Shown: positions 10,952 through 22,558 of the stretch, piece after piece
How positions within the stretch are numbered: the stretch's first letter is position 1
How the letters are laid out: each line of letters opens with the position of its first letter
From: Spinellus fusiger
Lineage: Eukaryota > Mucoromycota > Mucoromycetes > Mucorales > Phycomycetaceae
Direction of reading: 5' to 3'
Assembly (NCBI GenBank): GCA_025094145.1
Contig: JALLLS010000042.1
Location: 62,001-126,000, forward strand
DNA: 64,000 nucleotides
Notes under the pieces: model-generated
Told to the model about the DNA's origin: nothing
Database searches by the model: none
What the model saw: only the letters and a program-made list of their open reading frames with translations
Program-made: the position numbers and the translations under genes

Positions 10952-11044
10952 GCTCCTGTGGCGCAGTAGGTAGCGCATTGTGCTTATACTAAAAGGTATA
11001 CCAGAGTCACGCAGTGGTCGCGAGTTCGATCCTCGCCAGGAGCA
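10952..11044 (+). tRNA. tRNA-Ile (anticodon TAT) with 20-nt intron
   Basis: The acceptor stem is GCTCCTG/CAGGAGC with discriminator A at 11044. The D stem is GCGC/GCGC. The anticodon stem is TTGTG/CGCAG, including G-T pairs. The mature loop would be CTTATAA with anticodon TAT (Ile, AUA codon). The T arm is GCGAG-TTCGATC-CTCGC. An intron at 10989-11008 interrupts the gene after the base 3' of the anticodon, the standard position. Ile-TAT genes carry introns in many eukaryotes. A TTTTT terminator lies at 11050-11054. Confidence 0.9.
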
Positions 11045-11054
11045 GTTGCTTTTT

Positions 11055-12264
11055 ATTTGATCTCACTTAATTGTATTATTTATTTATTTATTTTTGGAGT
11101 TTAAGACTAGGATTTTTTTTATATGCATATAATATAAAACAATATTCTCAATTAGTACAGTCCACCTTTGCACTGATATGACTCTCTAAGCATATGATAT
11201 ATTGACTTTAGACTATCAATAAGTAAATATGAAATTGTTTTGTACAAAGAAACTAATACATTATAAAATTAACATTGGTTTTGACTGATAAAGTTCAAAG
11301 TTTTTATCTTGGGTGTAATTTGCTATTCGCGCACTGGGCATACTAGCCGCCCTGTGAGATTGTTTGGAAAAGATGGGATAGACATAGAAACACTTTGAAT
11401 ACAAAAGTGAAAAAATAGATACAGAAGAATGAGAGACAGAATGACAAAAAATACAAAACCTCAAATGAAGGAAAATTAATGAGTAATGAGTAATGAGAAA
11501 TAATGGTAAAATGATAATTATGAATAAACATCCAAAAGGCCATAAAGTCAGCAAAGAAACTAAGACACCAAAAAGATAACTGTCATTTTGTAGTGATTCG
11601 GAATCCAACGAGGGATACTTAGAGCAACTCGGACAATCCCAAGGACACAAACACTGCAACTACACTAGCAGCTTCTGGCTTTGCTAAACGGGTTAAGAAT
11701 GGGTGGTAGAGGAGAGATCGGAGAAGTGAGGACACAGTGTCTGTTGCTGAAGGAGTCTTTGCACTCTATGGCGGCGTTGGCGTTCCCACTCAACACACCC
11801 ATCAGCAGCCTCAATGAGCAAGCTACCAGCTGATGGCTCTAACTTAAAGTCTCGAGTAGACGTGGCTCGATCAATCGCTTACAGCAGTATCAATAAGCTG
11901 GGCGTTTTGATTGATAAAGTAAACAGTAAAAAGTAATAGAGCATTTTCAAATGTAGATTTCTTTTTCTAAATTTATACTTTTCTTAGTGTTATAGCTTTA
12001 TGAATTCATTAGATAGTGTTGGAAAACCCAAAGAACAAGAGGTGTGTTTGTTTGAATTAAAGGATATATTTCTCAAAGATTCATTATATAAATTCTGGTC
12101 TACTTATATACACGTTTTTTCTATGCTACAAAGATCTAAGTTATACGACAATAGCTTCTCAGTAAATTCAGGGATGATTTTCCCTCCCTTGTCCTATGTG
12201 TGTTTCAGGGGAGGAAACCCCTTCACATTTACAACAATAGAAACATAAAATCCTCAATACATAA
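11055..12264. other. Intergenic, no firm gene
   Basis: Contains short ORFs (for example 11261-11659 minus and 12000-12248 plus) without recognisable domains. The stretch 12020-12075 weakly resembles sequence just after the Tc1 relic at 18.7 kb (GGTGTGTTTG, ATATATTTC). It may be a further transposon scrap. Confidence 0.4.
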
Positions 12265-12323
12265 AGACTAATGTTTATAATACATAAAAGTAGTTTTATT
12301 GTAAGTTTATTTAGTAGTCACCA

Positions 12324-13367
12324 TTAGTCTTTGGCATTTATTACTGCCTGGTATATCCGCCCTATGCTGGCAATGAGGCTGTCTGTTACTTCTTTAGATA
12401 TTTTACCTTATTCTAGCATTAGGGCAGCCTCCGACTTCTTTTTCGTGGAATATACACTCTCAACCTTCCTAATAACTTTCTTGAAGTAGTTCTACAGGTA
12501 TTCAATTGAATTGAGATCAATAATTTGTTAGGGCCATTAAGGAATAGTTTTCACACTATTTGCTGCCTTCCATTCTCGAGTTGTCTTACTCGTATGAGAT
12601 CTAACATTGTCATCCTGTAGGCGGTAACTGGCTTTAGGATCTATGAGTGAGAGAGACGCTCGGGTTCATAGCAGTAGGCTTTTCCCAAGACATTGATGTA
12701 CTTGTCGAAGTATTCTACCCTTCACTACTCTCCACTAAAACAACCCAAACCATCACTCTATCACTTCCAAACTTTTCTGTTTCTATGGCATTATTAGGCT
12801 CAAAGGTTGTGCCATAATGCCTGATGATTTCTACTCCCTGTCATAGCTCATGAGCTCGACTCTGGACTCATCAGACCACACTATCTGCTGCTACTGGTCA
12901 TGGGTCTAACTAACATACTCACAGACCCACTGAAGTCTTATCTTTATGCTATTCTTTATCAAAAGAGGCATGACTACAAGACTGAATGGATGGAATCCCA
13001 TTTTGTCAAAGTGCTTCTTCAAGGTCGGTCTTGATACCTTGATGGCCATGTCTGCCATAATGGCCTCTTTAGTCTGTTGGGAATCCCTCATTACTGTTCT
13101 TCTCAACCATCTGAGAGCTCTATTGTTGAGTTTTCTCTTTCTGCCACTCTTGGGTGAGTATCTAGCTTGGTTGTTTATATTTTAGTGCTTTACTATGTCT
13201 TTCACAGTGGAAGAAAGTATGTTGAATAGGTAAGGTGCCTCAACTAGTGTAGAGTTTATATTCAGCACCTAGTTTAAGATGGCTGGAATATATTTAGTGT
13301 TATTATCTGTTCAATACATCTCAGGGGTTCTGATAAAAATATTTTCAGTGTTGGATGAGTGAGACAT
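12324..13367 (-). pseudogene. Decayed Tc1-like transposase, relic 1
   Basis: On the minus strand an ATG at 13367 is followed by recognisable Tc1 segments in changing frames with many stops. A 66-codon open piece at 12906-13106 covers the linker between helix-turn-helix and catalytic core (SRPTLKKHFDKMGF). Near 12870 a decayed equivalent of the WSDES motif can be read. The C-terminal end reads RIYQAVINAKD before TAA at 12324-12326, the usual Tc1 ending. It belongs to the same family as the relic at 22559-23560 in the opposite orientation; their flanking and internal sequences align. Confidence 0.75.
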
Positions 13368-13546
13368 TATAAGAAACGAAGTGTTATGAAAAAATAAAAG
13401 ATTTGCCATCCACTCATTTATTGCCTGGGACTGTATAGGACATGTTCAACATTAAATAAGATACTTTACATTTGATATAGAAGCTTCAAACTTAAGCATA
13501 CCAAAGCTCAACATATTTAATTATAGAAAATAAAATAATAATACAG

Positions 13547-14362
13547 TTAATGTTTTATATGGCCTCCTTTGGCATCAATGGCAGCCTGGCATCTATCTGT
13601 CATACTTTGAACTCATCGTTGTGCAAGTTCAACACTGACCCTCTCCCGCTTCTCTGCAAGTAGAGCCTTCAAACTTCCAACATTAGTGATAGATACCCTT
13701 CTTTTTTTCAATTCGTTTTTCCAAGGCCCACCAGATATGTTCAATTGGGCTCAAGTCAGGACTTTGTGTGGGCCAGTACTCAAAGCCCCTAATTTGATGC
13801 GTCTCTTTCCACCCTCTGGCATAGGCCCCAGTATGACAACTAGCACCCTCTTCTTGTAACAGAAACTCCCTATCCTCTTTCTGATGCAATTCCATGAACC
13901 AATAATGGAACTCACTAGTCATAACCTTGATATATTCGTCTTGGTTTACAGTGCCATCAACAAAGACTCATGGGCCAAATTTACCCGTACAAAAACAGCT
14001 CCAAAGCATGACCCCAACACCACCAAACTTCGTTGCTGGAACAATAGAATTAGGACCATAACGTTCTTCAATTATTCTGATGACACGAGCACCTCCATCG
14101 TTCCCTTTCACGGTGTATCTAGACTCATCAGACCAAATAACACCTCTCCACTGATCACCATTCGTTCTTCAAACGTAATGTTGATCCACGTTCTTTGATG
14201 TTTCTGATACTATTTTGAACTACGGATGTTTTCATCTGTCACACTCACAACCACAATCGACTTTAATCCTGTTGTGAACAGGTAATAGATGCCCTGCCAT
14301 CTTCCATCTTTAACCTTTTTGTATTCTCTACGAGTGTGAGTTTCTGAACATCTATCTGACAT
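13547..14362 (-). pseudogene. Decayed Tc1-like transposase, relic 2
   Basis: A minus-strand relic of a different Tc1-like family. Translating in pieces gives WSDESRYTVKG near 14100 (first catalytic D), a glycine-rich FGGVGVM segment, and an open block at 13683-13922 with LQEEGASCHTG and SPDLSPIEHIWWALE. The end reads AAIDAKGGHIKH before TAA at 13547-13549. The second catalytic aspartate position appears as glutamate. There are several stops and frameshifts, and at about 816 bp it is shorter than an intact ~1 kb gene, so the N-terminal part is probably partly deleted. Confidence 0.8.
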
Positions 14363-14439
14363 GTAGTGTTGGTTTAACACTATTTGGAAAGAATAAGAGT
14401 TTTATGCAAAAAAAAAAAGGTTTTTCTTATTAAGATTTA

Positions 14440-14770
14440 GGCAAGTATTAAATTCAATTGAGGGTGGCTGTAGAATATCATCTTTTGAAATCACTATAGT
14501 AATCAATCTCTTTCTTTCTTTCTCTTGGGTTTATAGGATTACGGCTTGACTTGAAGCTAAAGTGAGCTGACTCACACAATAGAATAGAAGATTGGACCAG
14601 AAAGCAACAAGTCATTTACCCAAAAGAATTCCCAAGAAGCCTTTTACATTATTCACTCAATACCAGTAATATTTAATATCAATGAATAAAGAGAATTCTA
14701 TCCTTATTCTCTCATTCACTACACTCAACAACACTTGTACTAATTTCAATATCAAATTGTTCTTACTTTT
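14440..14770 (+). repeat. Possible LTR-like 3' fragment
   Basis: The stretch at 14655-14735 has the order ATTATTCACTC, AATATTTAATATC, ATGAATAAAG, then ATTCTATCC and CTCTCATTCAC. This resembles the TATA/AATAAA/CTTCTATC/CTCTTT layout of the family D fragments near 6930 and 7320. The match is short and no ends are visible. It lies just beyond the 3' end of the EF-1alpha gene. Confidence 0.25.
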
Positions 14771-14842
14771 TTATTTATTATGAACATCTGGATTGATACA
14801 AAACCACAAGAGAGAATGGGTTTTACTTTAGAAATAAAAAGC

Positions 14843-16270
14843 TTATTTCTTGCCAGCCTTGGCAGCAGCCTTGGTGACCTTGGCAGACTTGTCAACCTTC
14901 TCAACAGCCTTGATGACACCGACAGCAACGGTCTGACGCATATCACGGACAGCGAAACGGCCAAGGGGAGGGTAGTCAGTGTAGGCCTCAACACACATGG
15001 GCTTGGAGGGCACCATCTTGACGATAGCGGAGTCACCAGACTTGATGAACTTGGGGGCATCTTCCAACTTCTTACCGGAACGACGGTCGATCTTCTCGAG
15101 CAACTCAGCGAACTTGCAGGCAATGTGGGCAGTGTGGCAATCCAACACGGGAGAGTAACCAGCACCAATCTGACCAGGGTGGTTCAAGACGATGACCTGG
15201 GCAGTGAAGGAACCAGACTCCTTGGCGGGGTCGTTCTTGCTGTCAGAGCAGACGTTACCACGACGGATATCCTTGACGGACACGTTCTTGACGTTGAAAC
15301 CAACGTTGTCTCCGGGAAGACCCTCAACGAGCTGTTCGTGGTGCATTTCAACGGACTTGACTTCAGTGGTGACGTTGGAAGGAGCGAAGTTGACAATCAT
15401 ACCAGCCTTGATGACACCAGTCTCGACACGACCGACGGGAACTGTTCCAATACCACCAATCTTGTACACATCCTGGAGGGGAAGACGGAGAGGCTTGTCG
15501 GAAGGACGGACAGGGGGCTCGATATTATCAATGGCCTCCAAAAGGGTCTTTCCGGTCTTGGAACCAGCCTTGGTCTCTTTGGTCCATCCCTTGAACCAAC
15601 CCATGTTGACAGATTCTTCCAACATGTTATCACCGTGCCATCCGGAGATGGGGACAAAGGGAACAGACTTGGGGTTGAAACCGATCTTCTTGATGAAGGA
15701 GGAGACTTCCTTGACAATTTCGTTGTAACGAGCCTCGGACCACTTGGTAGTGTCCATCTTGTTAATGGCAACGATCAATTGACGGACACCGAGGGTGAAG
15801 GCCAACAAGGCGTGCTCACGGGTCTGACCATCCTTGGAGATACCAGCTTCGAATTCACCAGTACCAGCAGCAATGATAAGAACACCACAATCGGCCTGGG
15901 AGGTACCAGTGATCATGTTCTTGATGAAATCACGGTGACCAGGGGCATCAATGACGGTGACCATGAACTTGGGAGTCTCGAACTTCCAGAGAGCAATGTC
16001 GATGGTGATACCACGTTCACGCTCAGCCTTGAGCTTGTCAAGAACCCAGGCGTACTTGAAGGAACCCTTACCGAGTTCAGCAGCTTCCTTCTCGAACTTC
16101 TCAATGGTACGCTTGTCAATACCACCGCACTTGTAGATCAAGTGACCGGTAGTAGTGGACTTGCCCTAGACATGGAGTCAGTGTTTCTGTTTTGTTTATG
16201 GCAGTGTAGGACTTACGGAATCGACGTGGCCAATAACGACGACGTTAACGTGAGTCTTTTCTTTACCCAT
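14843..16270 (-). CDS. TEF1: Translation elongation factor EF-1alpha (eEF1A)
   Basis: GTP-binding factor that delivers aminoacyl-tRNA to the ribosome A site in the cytosol. The gene has two exons: 16217-16270 (18 codons) and 14843-16165. The 51-bp intron (16166-16216, GTAAGT...CTAG) splits the P-loop. The product is 458 aa, the normal fungal length. G1 is GHVDSGKS at 14-21, GITID at 70-74 is the switch I region, DAPGH is at 91-95 and NKMD near 153-156. Domains II and III follow intact and the C-terminus is lysine/alanine-rich. A TATAAA at 16502-16507, about 230 bp upstream, could be the core promoter. Codon use is strongly biased, as in highly expressed genes. The neighbours are transposon relics, not functional partners. 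Confidence 0.98.
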
Positions 16271-16501
16271 GGCTATTGAGAGATAAGTTTAGTCATCTTG
16301 ATAGATGTATAATGGATTCACAGATACACGATGGATGCATGGATGGATGCATCCTTCACTGTGTTGGGTGAGAATGACTCTACCTTTGTATAAGATTAAA
16401 GGGAAAGAGTCATTATCCCCCGCATTCCATTCCAATTTATACTCCTAAATTTTTTTTGACTGTTCCCGAGTCATTTTTCTCATTTTTTTCTTTTCTTTCC
16501 C

Positions 16502-16507
16502 TTTATA
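16502..16507 (-). promoter_or_regulatory. Candidate TATA box of EF-1alpha gene
   Basis: On the minus strand the sequence reads GGGCTATAAAGGG, a consensus TATA element about 230 bp before the EF-1alpha start codon at 16270. The placement depends on the untranslated leader length, which cannot be seen from the sequence. Confidence 0.35.
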
Positions 16508-16509
16508 GC

Positions 16510-18060
16510 CCAAAGGGTTTAGTGTCTTTTTTTTTCTTCTTCTATGCTTAGGAACTTGGCGTGGTTGTTCTTGGTCTAGTATCCCATAGTATATCACAAT
16601 GAATCCAACAAGAAATGTTGCTGGCCAATCATAATCGATATCACAGGGAAGTTTCTTGGCCTTGAAAGAATACAAGTAACCAAAAAAAAAAAAAAAGCCT
16701 GTTGGATGCAGTTGTTGTGAACTCGTCATCAATCGGAATCTCGATTAACCCTTAAACAATCTTCCATGGCCATCGCAGCATTAGTAAACCAGTGTGGTAA
16801 CCGCAGCTACTGAACATATGAAATAGAATAGTATAAACACCTACAATTTATCATCTTGAATAAAGGATCTTTTCTCTCGCATAAAGGCTTCCCTTTCAGC
16901 CAATCACAGGCTTCTATTATTGGAGTTCTTCAATCTTATTTTACAGTTTGCGTGAAGGTTTCTTTGAGTGGATCATCTTTTGTTATGAAAATGTTAACTA
17001 TAGACCAAGATTATTGCCTTGTTCTTGGATACACACTAAGTAATCCCGAAAATGAAGAGAAAAAAAAAGTAAAAGAATATATTTCTATATTTAAAACGGT
17101 AGTCTAATTGCAGCACACATATGCAATCAAGATCCTTTTCAACCGATGGTCATTGGTATCATTGTACACGAGTGAGATCCCTTTAGATTCATAGGTTATC
17201 CCAATTCTCCAACATTGCTTTTTGCTTTTTTACCCGATAACATTGATGATTATGACAACAACAACAAAAGTAGATGGTACGGTTGTGCCATTCTGCAAGA
17301 TTTGTCTGCTGAACCTTATAAAAGATATTGTCACCATCAAAGACCCTTTGAACAATATTCATTACACAAAAAAGTTCCTAACTACAGAAGACCAATACCA
17401 CTTAATATGTAAAGTTTTCCCGCATCTTAAAAAGCATTATAGCACACATCAACTTCACTATTGGATTGAACAGACAAACATCTGTGGAAAAATAGAACAC
17501 CCAAGAAAAAACCGACAAGCATGTGGACATAACTCATCGGTGGTGGGTAAGCAGAAAAGAGATAGAAGCCTCTTTACAGAGTATTAGAGCTCTATAGTTT
17601 AACACTATTTTGTGGCGTTCATGACGGAGACTTCTGACTCAGTCAACGCCTATTGGAAGTATCTGCAACAAGAGATTAGGCTTATAACAATTGGGTACAC
17701 ACAAAGATCATAGATACACTTATTACAGCTAATAGTAAACAAGCTATACTTCCACAGAAAGTGTGAAGTATTCTTCAGCCCAATTTTCAAAGCAGATTAT
17801 CCCATATAGATATAAAGACTTGTCAAGGCAGAATGCTTTACTGCTGCAACTAAGAAAATAGCATACAGTAATTTCTCAAATACATTAAGATTCAGTACAA
17901 TAGTCATACTAACTAAAGACTTCCTAAAGATTCAGTTGTACATGTCCATCTCAGTCAAAAGCCTTTTCATCGTTGTCATTGACTACACTGAGCTCCGAAC
18001 ATTGCCAAGGAGTACAGTGAGATATATGAAAGATAACAAGTTTTAGGTTTTCCAACCAAA
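16510..18060. other. Intergenic, no firm gene
   Basis: Holds ORFs of 83-121 codons at 16856-17107 and 17222-17587 on the plus strand, and a 95-codon one at 16445-16732 on the minus strand. None shows a domain I recognise. The minus-strand ORF starts in a homopolymer run and overlaps the likely EF-1alpha promoter. Treated as non-coding with low certainty. Confidence 0.35.
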
Positions 18061-18112
18061 AGAAAAAAAAATTGTCCAAATCTTCTTATTTATCTTTTAT
18101 TTTTTCCATACC

Positions 18113-18712
18113 ATGTCTGGCTTATCCACCATCACTGATCAAACAACAAGCCCTCTCTACCAGAAAGAAATTTGCTGATGATTCTGCTTATTGTATCCTT
18201 GTACACAGAGTAGAATTGGTATCAGCCAAGTAGAGATGACCAATTGTCCTAACATGGGCTTGACTGCTGTGTTTCGTATTCTGAAGAGATACATAGAAAC
18301 TAATGCTTCTAAAGCTGATAAAGATGTAGAATAATTATGCCCCATAAAGGGCAGTATCGATGGTCTTGGATACATTGATATCCTGAAGAAGAAACACCTT
18401 TCTGAGCTGATCTGTCTTTTTGAAATAAACCCATAAATAGATTATATTCATCAGGATGATAACTCTAGTAGCCATAGACGAAGAGTATTGAAGAAATAGA
18501 AGTAATAAGTGGTCGTGGCCATGGTGAGGGTTTTGCTCTCACAAAGTCCTGAATTTAATCCAATCGAACACCTTTGGATTATTTCGGACCATGAGGCTCC
18601 AAAGAGGATGGCATCCCAAAGTACTCTTCAGGATCTGGAGGCTGCCCTGTTACTTGAATGGCGAAAAATACTGTTCAAAAAATCAGAAACAAAAGGTGTG
18701 TTTGTAATATAA
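18113..18712 (+). pseudogene. Decayed Tc1-like transposase, relic 3, internal deletion
   Basis: A plus-strand relic. Near the ATG at 18113 the reading gives MSGLSTITD and then ILKRYIETNASKADKD, matching the end of a Tc1 helix-turn-helix region. The middle, including the first catalytic aspartate, is missing. The sequence resumes with GLGYIDILKK, a decayed second-aspartate motif HQDDNSSSH, and an open block (18509-18712) with SQSPEFNPIEHLW followed by QSTLQDLEAALLLEWRKI. Stops and frame changes interrupt it. At 600 bp it is too short for function. Confidence 0.72.
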
Positions 18713-19737
18713 GAAATATATTTCGCAAAGCTTTCTTCTATCTAATAGATGGATAGCTTATATAATTTTTCTATCTGCTACATTAGTCTATATAAAATTA
18801 CAAAAGCAATCTCTTCCAAAAACATAGGAAGGATTTCTAGCATATTAATATGCCAGGGATTAAATACTTCCATATTTGTAATAATACTATTAAAAACGTT
18901 CAACAGCTACATTGAGAGCATATCTTGGGGATACAAGGCTGTCATCAAAGTAAAGGGTGGCAGTACCAAGTACCAAGACTTTCTATCTAATAAAAGTGTA
19001 TATATTATTCTGTTGGCTTTATCTTTCTATAATAAACAAAGAGAATGACATGTTACAAAAAAAAACATAGTCGGAGAATCTAGTACTTGCAAGAGTTTTC
19101 AGAAATCACTTTATATGGCTTTTTTTTTCTTTTTTGGAACAAGTAAAAAACGATTACAGTAAGTTATTTTATGATAATTAGTTTAAATACTAAGCAATAC
19201 ATTAATATCAAGGAAATAGCTTTAGACCATGGATATTTATTTAATATTTCATCCTATTTTGACCTTATATATGAAACAATATAGAGTAATATAAATGTCA
19301 GCATATCAACATAAAACGATCAAAGTAATTCTTGTCTGTGCTATTAGATTGTCCAATAAAAAAAAGAATATCAGAAAATGCAATAGAACAAATCTTAGTA
19401 TTTCCAAGAAATTATTAGTGTAGATGAAAATGTCAAGTCTTGGAACAACTGTATAACTAGATAAAAAATAGTTTGTATCTTTGAGAAATATACTTTTCAT
19501 ATTAATAAGCACATTTTTTTTAACAAGCTAGTTTTATTTATTTATTTTATATCCGTGGTATGTCTATAAGAAACCACAACTATCAACGATGTTCTAAGCA
19601 TGAACCAATAAGGTTTTCCAATCCTTTTTATACACTTGAATCCAAGTTTTCACATAAAACCTCAATATAATCCTATATTTACAGAGTTGGCATGCAGATT
19701 TATTTTTTAAATGATCAGTCATTTAAGAAAAAAATCC
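18713..19737. other. Intergenic, no gene seen
   Basis: AT-rich with short ORFs lacking recognisable motifs. The first ~100 bp may be the transposon tail. Confidence 0.4.
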
Positions 19738-20222
19738 AGAACTCCTGAAATTCCAAATAGATACAATTACAAGCTTCAGTTCTTTCTGTAGTCAAAGCCT
19801 CTTTTCATAGGCACTCTCTTTTCATCATTTGACTACAGACCAAGACAGCACTTTTGGATGAAGTTCTGGAGAGTGGAGAGTGCTATAATGAGTATCAACT
19901 CTATCAAGAAAAATAAAGAAAAGATGAATGGCTAAGAGGTGCTGTCTTGCTACTAAGCATCTTAGTTGTTTTCAGTAATAATAATAATAATAAAGACTGT
20001 ATGTCTGGCATGAATACAATATAGCTGCTTTGGGTGGCCTGGTGCCAAGTTGGGAAGACTTTTAGCTTATAGAGAGGTGTTGGCAATCCACACCAGAAAT
20101 GATGTTTTAGTATGCTTTATTATTATTATTAAATATATATATATAATTTGATCTGTTCTTTGCCTAACTTTGCTTTATCTTTAATTATAATAGTAAACAT
20201 ATCAAAAATTATAGACATCTGC
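19738..20222 (+). repeat. Long inverted repeat, arm 1 (partner at 41.2-41.7 kb)
   Basis: This 485 bp segment reappears as its reverse complement at 41197-41704 with very few changes; most of the length difference comes from (TAA)n/(TTA)n tracts. The match starts at AGAACTCCTGAAATTCC and stops at ATCTGC. Near the left end there is a small internal hairpin (TCTGTAGTCAAA ... TTTGACTACAGA). A 60-codon ORF on its minus strand is shared by both copies, but it is low-complexity in the middle and unrecognised. Confidence 0.85.
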
Positions 20223-22520
20223 TATGGCTGTCATCCACCACACGACTATTTTCAGACTGTTGAAAACATTTGGGAAATATGGTATCCTCAAATCCATGAG
20301 AGCCATATAGATAAGGCCTAAAGCTACTGAAGAAGGCAAGTTGAAGAACTTGCAAATGGAATCATAAACCACATCAGACAATGAAGAAGCTAAAGCTTTC
20401 CCTATAAATAATTGTTTCTTTTCTTTTTTGAATCTATCTTCACTAATGATTATAAGAATTAGTGTCGCTCGACTGATGGCACTTTGTTATCTGATATAGA
20501 ATTAAAGTAATAAACTAAAGAGATAAATTGTTTGAATTCTCAAAGAATAATATAGTGATAAAGAAAACAGTTCATTCGAAACTTCAAACAGTTCATTTCT
20601 CTTTAGTTTAGCAAGATGATAAAAGACATAAAAAGGTTATTAGTGCGGAAAGAGATCTTTGAGGCCTAGACTATCCCATGGAAAGTACGTGCACAAATTT
20701 AATGAGTGATAATAGAGGCAAGAAGCCAGAAGTAGAGTTATCAAGTACTAATAATTCACACCTAATAAACTCATATAGGGTATTCTACTGTTTCTTGATA
20801 TGCTCTGTCCAAGTTATGACTCTATGACATAGACATTGGATCTATTTTATGACAAGAAAAAAAACTTAAAATCTACAAAGAGAGAGAGAGAGGGAGAGAA
20901 AATGAGTTTATTACTGTTTGCTTCGAGGGAGAGAAATACTTTAGTTTAAAAGCTGATAAATCTTAATGATCAATAAGCAATACAAAAGATGTAGCTAATG
21001 GTATAGTGTCATCTAAGTCACTCATGAGTTGAAGGTAATAATTCTCATTGGAATAATGCAGATAAGGAAGATGGACTCTCACAGAGCCCAGACTGATAGG
21101 AAAAGTAAAGTTATTTGCCTTGGCTAAAAAGTTATTACACTGTTAGTATCTAGTATACATGCTCTTCTATTCACTTACCGAATTCTTGTACTCCATAGCT
21201 GGGAGGAGGACAGAAAAGTACCAGTCGACCACTAAATACAGAGATATGAATAAAGACTGACCATGATACTTTTATTAGCTACCTAACATTCTCTGGAAGT
21301 CTATCTCCAGCAACATCTCTTCTCCTAAATATCCAGAAAATATTAATTATATACAAACTAGTTACATATTGTGAAGTTACCATGCAACAGTGAAATTTTT
21401 TCCAGGTTCCAATATAATATATGGATTGGGCTCAATACTGTATGTTTTCATTATTATTAGAATAAAAAAGACAAGCAGATAAAGAATAAATAAATAAAAA
21501 CCCCCTACAATCTAATATCCCACTCAAAAGGATTGCCAGCAGAGCTATAGGAGATCAAGGCAAATATAAAAATAAGGGCTGATTTCAACATTAATAGTTT
21601 AAAAGGATTAACAGATGATGAATAGTTTAAATAACAAAATAAAACTAGCCTATAGACTATCTTTATATACTAATCTCCGCATGTATGTTGTGAGGCTTGT
21701 GGTTACATTAGTTACACTGTTAAATCTCCTGGTGTGTAGAGATCTCCATTTTACTACTTATTTTTGCTGTTAAATAGCTGTTATTCTGAAGACTATTGTC
21801 TTTAAGGTTTATTTTATATCTTTATTTAACTGAAAATAATTATAGTAACAATTTCAATAGGTATATCACATCATTCTTAGCAGATGAGTCCGATCAAAGT
21901 TTTATTTTTTTTAAAAAGAAAGAACAGACTGGTATTATGATAGCGTCCACCAAAAAGGCTAGACAATCCTCTTTCAGAACACCGATCCCTGGAGCACTTG
22001 GAAAATAATACTAAGATAATAAAGCTTTGAACAGAACATTGCCAGCGTTAATGTATTCCATTACCAAAGGCCTATAAAAACAATACACTGATTAAACTAG
22101 ATCTAATGTATAAATATTATTATTATAGTAAAAGAAATGAGGAATTAGATGAATAAACGAGAGAATTCTACTACACGCTAACTATCGTGATTTCTTTTGG
22201 ATCAGAATCAAAGACAATACCAGCCATTATATGGCTTTGAATCACTAATTTCTGCACCACGACTATATATTTGTTTATCTATGCACCAGGATAATTATTT
22301 AATAAAAGACAATAGTTGCATCTGTTTTCTTTTTCATGTAATCATGCTTGACCACGATACTATTCTTTTAATTAAATTCTTTTAATTGAAGGGTTTCTGG
22401 TTTAATTAGTCCAGGGACAAGTCTCTAAATTCTATTCATTGATAAATGCAGTTTGAGGTATAGTGAATGATAAAATAGTGACCAAACCCCCCCTCCCTGG
22501 ACTTTTCAAACTTTGGACTG
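20223..22520. other. Intergenic, no gene seen
   Basis: AT-rich, with a short GA-rich microsatellite (20881-20899). ORFs at 21796-22008 and 22197-22385 have no recognisable motifs. Confidence 0.4.
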
Positions 22521-22558
22521 TTTTATTTTTATTTTTTCATAATGTTGTTTTTCTTATA

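Noticed and set aside
14780..16279. A 499-codon open frame on the plus strand, antisense to the whole EF-1alpha gene, even across its intron
   Set aside because: EF-1alpha genes with strong codon bias avoid TTA, CTA and TCA, which removes stops from the antisense frame. This is a known artefact, and the translation has no recognisable domain.
16445..16732. 95-codon minus-strand ORF upstream of EF-1alpha
   Set aside because: It contains homopolymer-derived Phe and Lys runs, overlaps the likely EF-1alpha promoter and matches no family I know. A real small protein cannot be fully excluded.
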